From the NCBI GenBank assembly GCA_000969725.1, contig JXSR01S045748.1: a stretch of 24,263 nt of DNA. One strand, written 5' to 3'. Made by a program: the position numbers and the translations under genes. The DNA is from Ophiothrix spiculata (taxonomy: Eukaryota > Echinodermata > Ophiuroidea > Amphilepidida > Ophiotrichidae). A model generated the notes under the pieces. The model saw only the letters and a list, made by a program, of their open reading frames with translations, made no database searches and was not told where the DNA came from. This document shows, piece after piece, positions 12,401-21,400 of this stretch (its first letter is position 1; each line of letters starts with the position of its first letter).

Positions 12401-15400
12401 CAGGAGAGTTTATATGGTGGAGGTAAGGCAATAGGAGCAGAGCTAATCTTTGGTTCAAATAGGTCAACTTTTAGCAATTTTGTTAGAGCATCGCTTTATC
12501 CATATGGTGATCTGAAAACAAAAATCAATGCATGATTAGATTTATTTCTCAGAACTAGCTCATCTTTTTTTAGGAAACTTTCATTCAGGAGTTTCTCTTT
12601 GGCACCATCAGACCCATATTAAACATGTAGCCACTATGGGATCAATTTTTTTTCTGTCTCAAGTCCCAATTATACAGGTCTTTATGTACATTTTCATTGT
12701 AAATGGATCCTGAGATCCTAAATAATAGGCCTATATGGTTACCAACCTTAGAAAGAAGTTTTATGCAGGCGAGAAAATTACCCATTTCAAGACATCTGAA
12801 TATGTTAGTATAATAATTGTGTGTTTCAAGTGCGAGTTGCAAATATTTGGTTTGCAATATGTGTATAAATAGGATTTCTATACTTTTTGATTGTAACTGT
12901 GGAGGCAGCCTTTTTACTTTGTATGTGTAAAAAGACTGGCTCCACTTGGAATGACTTATAAGATAGAAAAGCAAAAGACACAAGACTCAGGAAAACACTT
13001 GTTGATGGCCTATATCCCAAGAGGGATAGAGGTTTTAAGTTAAGTTAACTGTAACTATCAATCTAAACATGATTTCTCTCCTTATAGGATGGATGGACTA
13101 TGGATACCCCTGGCCGTGGTGATGAGCCAGTCAACCGCCAACCATGCAGCAGGACAGACTTCATGATGGTGCTATACAACATTGAGTACTTTTTGATCCG
13201 GGCTTCATATCATTCCGTCATGTCAGACACAAGGTGGGTGGTAATGTCAACACTATTGGCACGGATTTAAATCTGGGAGGAGGGGGTACTCAGTACAAAA
13301 AGTGGAGATATGGGGATGTACTTCCGGTAGCAAAATCAGTTCAGTTGGTGTCTTAAAGGTCCTGGTGGATATGACACTCTTGGTGTCACTGACTTGTTAT
13401 CAGTGGGGCATTGAGAGTTGTGACTTGAATTTGGTAGGTTGCATGTTTAGTGATCTTGAGCAATATGCTTCACCTCTTGTGTTCCTCGATCCAAGTGTCA
13501 AATAAATATGGACATTCTTGTATGCTTGGAAGGTAACAGACTTGCAGGAGGTGTGTTTTGTTACATCACAAATGTAACAAATGTGTGTATAGCCCTTGCA
13601 AATACAGTCTGTCCCCTGTATTTTACATTTCTTTGCAAATTTGGCATATCTGTGCATTTTTAAATTTTTGTTCAATATTTATTATCAAAATTTTGATGAT
13701 AAAAAAGGGGAAATTACAGACAGAAAGTACAGCTCAAATGTTGGGTAATTAGTATGGGATAATGGGTCCTTTTTTTCTTAGAAATAAGTATTTTTCATAG
13801 GTTTTAACAATTTGTAAAATGCAATGTATGACCAAACTTGAGTTCCCCTTCATTTTGTGCCACCTCATTTGGGATTACTAGTGGTAATCCCATCTCTATT
13901 GTCAGGGATTTGTGCTGTGTCATTGGGGATTAAGAGTTGAAACCAGGCTTTTGTTTAAGATTTAGATGAAGTTCATTCCATTCAGAGAGAGTGATTGGTT
14001 AAAGTGGTTGTGGTACTAACCAAGTCAGGTGTCAATCTTTCTACTGATTGATGGATGTTTTAAAGAAATTTTACAACTGGCTTATTATAAATCATGTAAC
14101 CATCTTTTCATTATTGGGTACTGTTATGAGGATATGAAAGATGAACTCTCTAATTACTGATTTGCATTTGCAGGAATATCTTATGTTTAGATTTGTTATT
14201 TCTTTTCTTTGTTAAAAAAATCTCTGTTTTTGCATAGTGCATTTAAAACTAAAAAACAAAAAAAAAGATATTTTAGCTTTTATTTTTATATTGCTAAGCA
14301 AGTTGTACAATGTCCATGTGTAATTTTATTAAAAGTTTCATTTTGTAATCTTGTTTGTGACCTGTGTAATATTAATCGTCATGTGCGTGCAAGAAAATCG
14401 TATCTGCAATGCCAATGGCTGCCATATGTTACATTTATTTAACATCTTATCACTAGAATGCAAATTTCCTTCAAAATTTCTACCCCATACGTCAGTGGCA
14501 TTTGAGATGGTTCTTCAGGCGACACTGTAAAGAACCATTTTAAGGGCCACTGACCCAAGACTGGTCATTTTACAGTGAGCAATGCAAATTATTGAAAAAT
14601 AGCAGCTATTGCAGATACAACTTTCTTGCACTCACATGTCGATTTATGCAGATAACTAGTTTAAAGATGGAGCTTTATGCAATTTTGTATGTTATCATTT
14701 ATTTTTCCATAGCATCACACGAATGAAACTAGACTCAGCCGTGGTACAGAACACCGGACTAGACCGAGCTTACCTGGTTGAAGACTGCGTTTGTCCCGCT
14801 GGCTATACCGGATTGTCCTGCGAGGAATGCGCACCTGGATTTACACGTGTGCAGAATAACGAATTCTTGGGAACCTGTGTCGGATGTAATTGCAATGGAT
14901 ACTCCAGTCAATGTGATCCAGTTACTGGCAGATGCTTGGTGAGTAGCTGGGATAAGACATCGGGGAGTTAGTTAGATCACAAAATACTCCATGAAGCAAC
15001 AGGTGTGCGTAAATTCAACGCCTAGTGTTACACCACGTACAGTGTCTGAATTAAGTTTACCCTGTGATTCAGGGATTCACCCAGTTCCCCAGGTTTGTTT
15101 TTCACCTAGATAGGTCTGCTGCGACAATCTGAGACATTATAAAGCAAACAAATAGGTCTATAGTTATGAAATAGTCAGTGCTTAATCTCAGAAGGGGACG
15201 TTAAAAATACAAATATCACATTCCAATATCACTGCAAACTTTACCTTTTAAAACTTAAAAGCCCTCTTTTCAAACAATTCTGATTAGTAATGCGGCAGTT
15301 GTATAGTTTGATCTTAGTTGTAAGTCAAACCTTTGTGGGTGGTCAGATGAAATTAATTTTTTAGACTACTTTTGCTATAACTGTTATGATGATGTCTTAT

Positions 15401-18400
15401 TTGCTATGTTCACCTACTTTCTCTTGAATTGTAGGATTGCCGTGCCAACACTGAAGGCGATTACTGTGAGCGTTGTGCTGAAGGCTACTTTGGAGACCCG
15501 ACTTCTGGCATTCCCTGTATGCCATGCCCATGCCCACTCACAAGTGGACTCAACCAGTAAGTCGAACAAAAATATTCTCTTTTGCTTGGGTCATAGTTGT
15601 TGGGTGGTAGGCTACACCGGGCCCAAAGCAACATGTTTTTTTTTTGAGAATTGTGCTGAAGACGACTTTGGTGACCCTACTTCTGTTTGCCATGTCCATG
15701 GCCAATTGCAGGTGGACTCGATCAGTGAGTCGAATCAAAATCTTTCTTTTTGTTTGATGGTGTGTGTGGGGGGGGGGGGGTACACTGAAGCCGACTTCTG
15801 TTAGCATTGTATTGTACTTTTGCGACCTTACATCTGACGTACCTTATATGCCATGCCCATGCCCACTCACTATAACCAGTGGACTTAAATTTTAAAAGTT
15901 GACAAACAATCTTTTCTCAGTCTCCCTACATGCTATTATCTGGTTTTTACATATTAGTATTGAAAAGGAGATTCTGATATTATGATTATATTCTTTTGCT
16001 TTCAGGTTTTCTCCAACCTGCTACTTAGACACCGATGGCAGTGTGACTTGCGATGCCTGTCCCAATGGATATGAAGGCCGCCGATGTGAGAGGTGAGCTT
16101 ACATATGGTTGTAAACATTGCTAGAAAATTGCCAAGAAATAGAGATTGAAATGGGCCATTATCATAAGTACTGTAACACGCAAACTTGCCTTCTAATCTT
16201 TCGTCACAAAAATAAATTACGAGCTACATATTGATTAAGTCGAGGTGGTGCTATGTGACGAAATTATATAAAGTCAAAAGAAGTAGTTCTACTTTCAACT
16301 TTATTGATTATATTTATACAGTTATTAGCTATATTGTCAAAGTATCTGATTCTAGGACAATAAAAATTCAGAGTCTTGTATAACAAATGTTTATGTGCAA
16401 CCCACACAGGTTCACCATGCTTTCCAGTCACACAAGAATAGCACTGCACTACGGATTGTATTTTGTTGAGTGGAAATGACGTGGCTTATTCCCTGATATT
16501 TTGTGATCGTCACAACTTAAGGATAAGGGTGCATTCAGATTTTCATGTTTTTGTGTAAATAAATTTGACTTATTTTTTCCCAGTTGAAATTATTGATAAC
16601 TAATCAATGTATTTGATATTTCAGGTGTGCCAGTCAATATAACGGTGACCCAACCATTCCTGGACAACAATGTATCCCACAACCGTCCAATTTATGTGAC
16701 AGAACTGGCACTGAAGAACAGACTCTGGACAGCTGTAAATGCAAGGTAGGAACGATTCAAAAGCTTAAAGCAGTGATCAAACTCTATTGATATGGGGGGG
16801 GGGGGGGGGGAAATTATACAATAAAAATTGTCAAATTTATCTCCAATTTGTGACCTTCCATTAAACTGAAGAGTAACTATCGGTAGTTTTATCATTGCGA
16901 TTATCAAATCCATGTTACTTTTGTGTGTGATTTAACAACTTTGAACAACTTGCATGATGATGGGAGGTTTTTGTCTGTATCGGTAAAGCAACTTTTCCTA
17001 TTCGTTTAGAATCTCATTTCATGATTAGAAATTCAATTTCTTAAGAAACAGCAGTGCTTGTGTATCTAGACATTGTGGGCCCTGGGTTGCATACATTCCT
17101 CAGTGGGTATCAAGTCGTGAGGATACCCCCCTTGTTACATTGTTATAAGTAAATCTTTACTAAATGAAATTTGTAGAGAAAGTTCCCACTAATTCCATAT
17201 TGTTTTATTTTCTCACAGGACAATGTCATCGGTCCATATTGCGACACGTGTGAGCGTGGCTCCTTCTACCTAGCACCAGAGAACCCCGATGGCTGTATTA
17301 CCTGCTTCTGTATGGGTGTGACGAGGGACTGCTCCAGTACCACCTACAAACGATCTCAGGTTTGGTGCCTTGATTTACAATCTACCAAGGCAAGTCTTAA
17401 AGGTGGATATGGATGCAAGGCATCTATGCTTTATTGGCAATACTATTGGCATCTTTTGCTTTGTTGGCAATTTTATAGGCATCTCTTTCATTGTAAAATT
17501 TCTTGATGTGTATTGTGACTAATTAACTACACTACACCTTATCTGATTTGTACATAGATGGCAAATTACTTCTTTGAACTTTTAATTGAGGCTGCGTTAG
17601 AGTGTAGTTACTACTAAATACTATTTTGACGTTTTGCTTAACAATGTGACAGAATTAACTGACTAGCCCTAAATTTTACTCCCTTTCCAATCCACCCAGC
17701 CCTTGTTTTTGTTTTTTTTATATCAAAGTTCAGCAGTTTAATATTGCTATTGTCCTCTCAGTGGCAGAAGTTATTATCCAGCCCTGTTATGTAACCATTA
17801 TCTTTGAAGCTTTCTCTGTTGCCATAGTAAGTTAGCTTTCCCTAGATGCAATCCTCACCCAAGCTTGTCTGTAACTATCCCCATGTAGTGCCTTTTATGA
17901 TGGGTAGTTTGTTAAACTAACAAAGATAACAAAATATCTTCACTGATCACCAAAATGATGGACGTCTGGCTTGCTGGTACTCTGTGTGATTTATCATAGT
18001 GACCAAGCAAAACCATTTGATTATGTAAAACAAATCTTTTGGTACTCAGGGGGTGGGGATGGGTAAAGTTTGTGCTATAAAGGATGTTGAGTTTGCATCA
18101 AATGATTTGTTACCATAGTAATAATTGTTACTATACCAACATGTTAGATAATCTTATGATTGTAAGTATTTTCCTTTTCATTATGCATGGCATTAGGAGC
18201 TGTGAGCAAATTCAAATATATCCAAAACATTCTAGGTCCACTTCAAATTCCATTTTAGTTTATATTTTCATGAACTTTAAACATTATTGACTTTATTTAC
18301 TTGCTATGCACTCATGCCCTTCATGCTTTTAAAATAGCACCATGTTTTAATCACATCAATTTATATGATAATTTATGTTTATGATGCCAAAAATCCACCT

Positions 18401-21400
18401 TTAAGATTTGTATATTTCAGGTTTATGTGTTTTGAAACTGTATATATTACATTAAGCAAGCAACATATTTTGTGCTAGCCAACATCGGTAAGTTTTAAAA
18501 ATATATCAACACTGTCTAGGTTTGACATTTAAATATTGAAAATTTCAAAACTTGTTTAAGACTCTAGGAACTCAATTGACTTAAAACACAGTGCTGTACA
18601 TACCTAGTACATATATTCCAATGTTATATTTTAAAAATACCATTTAAGTTGACATTTTGTAATTTATATAGATTTAGAAAGCCCTCTTGTGCTCAATTAA
18701 TTTTCGCATTCTCTTCGAACACATTTATGTTCTAATTCTCTATCAATATTGTTCTAATTTACCCTAAATGTAGATAATAGATTTCTTTCTGTCCTTTGAT
18801 ATTTAACTTGATTAGCCTTTGCTGGTTGTGGCTTTTCTTTTGATTAGATATTTATTGTATTTAAATTAATTCCTCTAAATATTTCAAAATTGTAAGTAAT
18901 GAATTAATATTACAGTTTAAGTGATATAATAAGTACTATTCTTTACAGAATCACTTCAAATATGTTATAATAATCTTCATACCATTGCTGTCATGCTAGC
19001 ATAAAGTAGTATTTTTTCACCCCACTTTTGGATTTGATATTCAATGTTTTTCATATTTTCCCACCAAATAGGTCGTTGCTGGCTTCTCACAAAGTACTAA
19101 TGGTTTCACGCTGACCGATACTGGACGTAACATAGTGATTGACCAAAGCTTAGAAGTCAACCCACGCTCCAGGGAGCTGTCCTTCAGTCAGTTTGGAAGC
19201 TATCCGGAGGCGACTTACTACTGGTCACTACCGGCTGAATTCTTGGGAGATAAGGTAAGAAACACGCTGTGTTAGCTGTAGCTGAAGATGACACTTGCTA
19301 GAGTATCGAAAGCTCTCCGGCATGGATGCCTTTGGGGAATGAACGGAGAAAGAATAGGTTCGGTTCATGTTGACAACATAGAGACTAAGTGATTTAATAG
19401 CGATACACGTTGCCTGCCAACATGTTGAAAGTACGCAGTATGTAAAATTGGGCCACACTGAATTGTTTTTTTGAGAAACTTCAGTGTCCAAGATTTAATG
19501 CTGAAGTAACTTTATGACAGAAAGAGTGCAGGAAATCAATTCACCCTGAAGTTGCTCATCCAATATATTGTATACAATTTTTCTGGCATATCTTGTTGTG
19601 CTCATTTTCAAAGCTATTTAGAAACAATTTGTCAAATATTTACTGTGTCCGATATTTTACTCTTTTGTTAGTCCAGTTTATGTAATTTATTGTAAAATTA
19701 AAGCAATAATTTTGTGGACTTAAAAAAAATGATGGTGTAATATGTAATTTTGCCTACTCTTTGTATTTCAGGTATCATCGTATGGAGGTGTTCTTCGTTA
19801 CACAGTGTCTGTCCAGAGTGAGTCCGGCGGTGTCTTTGCTCAGGAGCCTGATCTTATCATCTATGTAAGTATCTTGCTGCTTTAAGGGGCCTGTTAAGGC
19901 TTTTTTCATAAATGTTTTTTGCTCTGTTACTCAGCAACGAATAATTAGATTCAAATAAAAGTATACATTTCTAGAAGCGGATTTGCATACTGAACATGAT
20001 GGTCTGGTAATTTTTGGACCAAAATGCGTAATTTTGGACCTAGGGTCCAAAAATCATGTTTTGGTCCCAAAATTTTACGGGAAAGCTAACTAAATTTTGC
20101 TTCGGTAAAATTTTTAACCAATTTAATTTTTAAAATCTAGAAAGCAATATCTGGGATCGCTTTTCTCAATTTTTTGATTTTTTTCTTAGTTTTTGAGATA
20201 TCGCCAAAAATTGGTCCAAAAAATGTCAAAAATCCCACTCCTGACACCATTTTTGGCAAAATATGCCACATTTTGACCTATTTTTGGCAATATTTCAAAA
20301 AAAAAAGATAAAAATCAAAAATTTGAGAAATGTGTTCCTAGATATTGCTTTATAGATTCTAAAAAGTAAAATGGTCTAAAATTTTACCAAAGCAAAATTT
20401 AGATAGCTTTCCCGTAAAATTTTGGGCCAAAAACATGATTTGTTGACCTTTTTTGGACCTTAGGCAATAATTTCACATTTTGGTCCAAATATAAGCTGAC
20501 CATCATGTTCAGTATGCAAATCCACTTCTAGAAATGTATACTTTGATTTGGATTTAATTATCCGTCGCTGAGTTACAGTCCATAACCCATTTCTGAAAAT
20601 GAAGGGTTAATGACAGGGCCCTTAAATAAAAGTTGTTAGAATTTACTATATACCAATAAACATTAAGTCTGCCATCAAAATCTATCTATGATGATTCTTA
20701 TACATAGCTAACGTTGAACTTTAAGGTATAATGACCATTAGTCCCTATTAACCTTTGACCTCTTTGTTTCAGGGTAATGAAGTGACCCTCATCTACAGAC
20801 ATCAGCGTACACCACTACAAGGACAGTACCAGTCATATGATGTCCGATTTTATGAGGTAAATATTTAATCAGATAAATATGAACAGAAAAATTGTTGCTT
20901 GTTGCGTCATATTTGTTGTGTAAAGATGTAGAGAATATCAATGTGTTGGGTGTGTGCAAAGGGTAGATAGAAGTGATGTGTGTTTTCCCAACGTACATTT
21001 ACAATATTTGTATAATATCCTTGTTAATGTTCATGTTTTTGTTAATGTTTGTCCCTAAATAGCCTGAAGTTAACATGAAAATGGCTGCAGGAAAGGTATA
21101 GAAACACTGGCTTGAGAAAGAATATTGAATGTAGAAACACTGACTTGAGACAGAATGCTGATTTTATAATTCAATCTGTATTGCGACTGGTGCATAAGGC
21201 ATGGGACTGACATTTAAAGATATGATTTTATAAAGAAAAACTACAGAAATCAAACCAAACAAAATTATCAACATCATGAAATAGACCAAGATATGAGATT
21301 TAAACTAAGTTGGCCAATCAAAACCTAAAGAGCATGTAATAAAGAAAATAATCTGTTCCAAAACCAAGCAGATCATCCAAACAGCAAGCATGCATTTGAA

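Larger units (their letters stand above)
15557..16005 (+). other. Intron 12 (449 bp) with two exon 12 relics
   Basis: GTAAGT donor, GCTTTCAG acceptor, phase 2. Much of it is degenerate tandem copies of the exon 12/intron 12 junction (15651-15792 and about 15801-15900), separated by a 13-base G-run at 15768-15780. Confidence 0.88.
17360..19071 (+). other. Intron 15 (1,712 bp)
   Basis: GTTTGG donor, CAAATAG acceptor, phase 0. It contains the TTAA-bounded element 17397-18404, with a 29-30 bp imperfect tandem repeat (17419-17490) near its left end. From 18405 to 19071 it is AT-rich with no feature seen. Confidence 0.83.

Noticed and set aside
15649-15725. Exon 12 copy 2 as a functional alternative exon
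   Set aside because: It has a donor-like GTGAGT and a T-rich tract upstream, but deletions remove the CMPCPCP register, so it would not make an LE module. Without junction reads it is kept as a relic.
15406-15804. 132-codon open frame over exon 12 and its relics
   Set aside because: It is in a different frame from exon 12. It stays open because the exon 12 relics repeat the same off-frame sequence.
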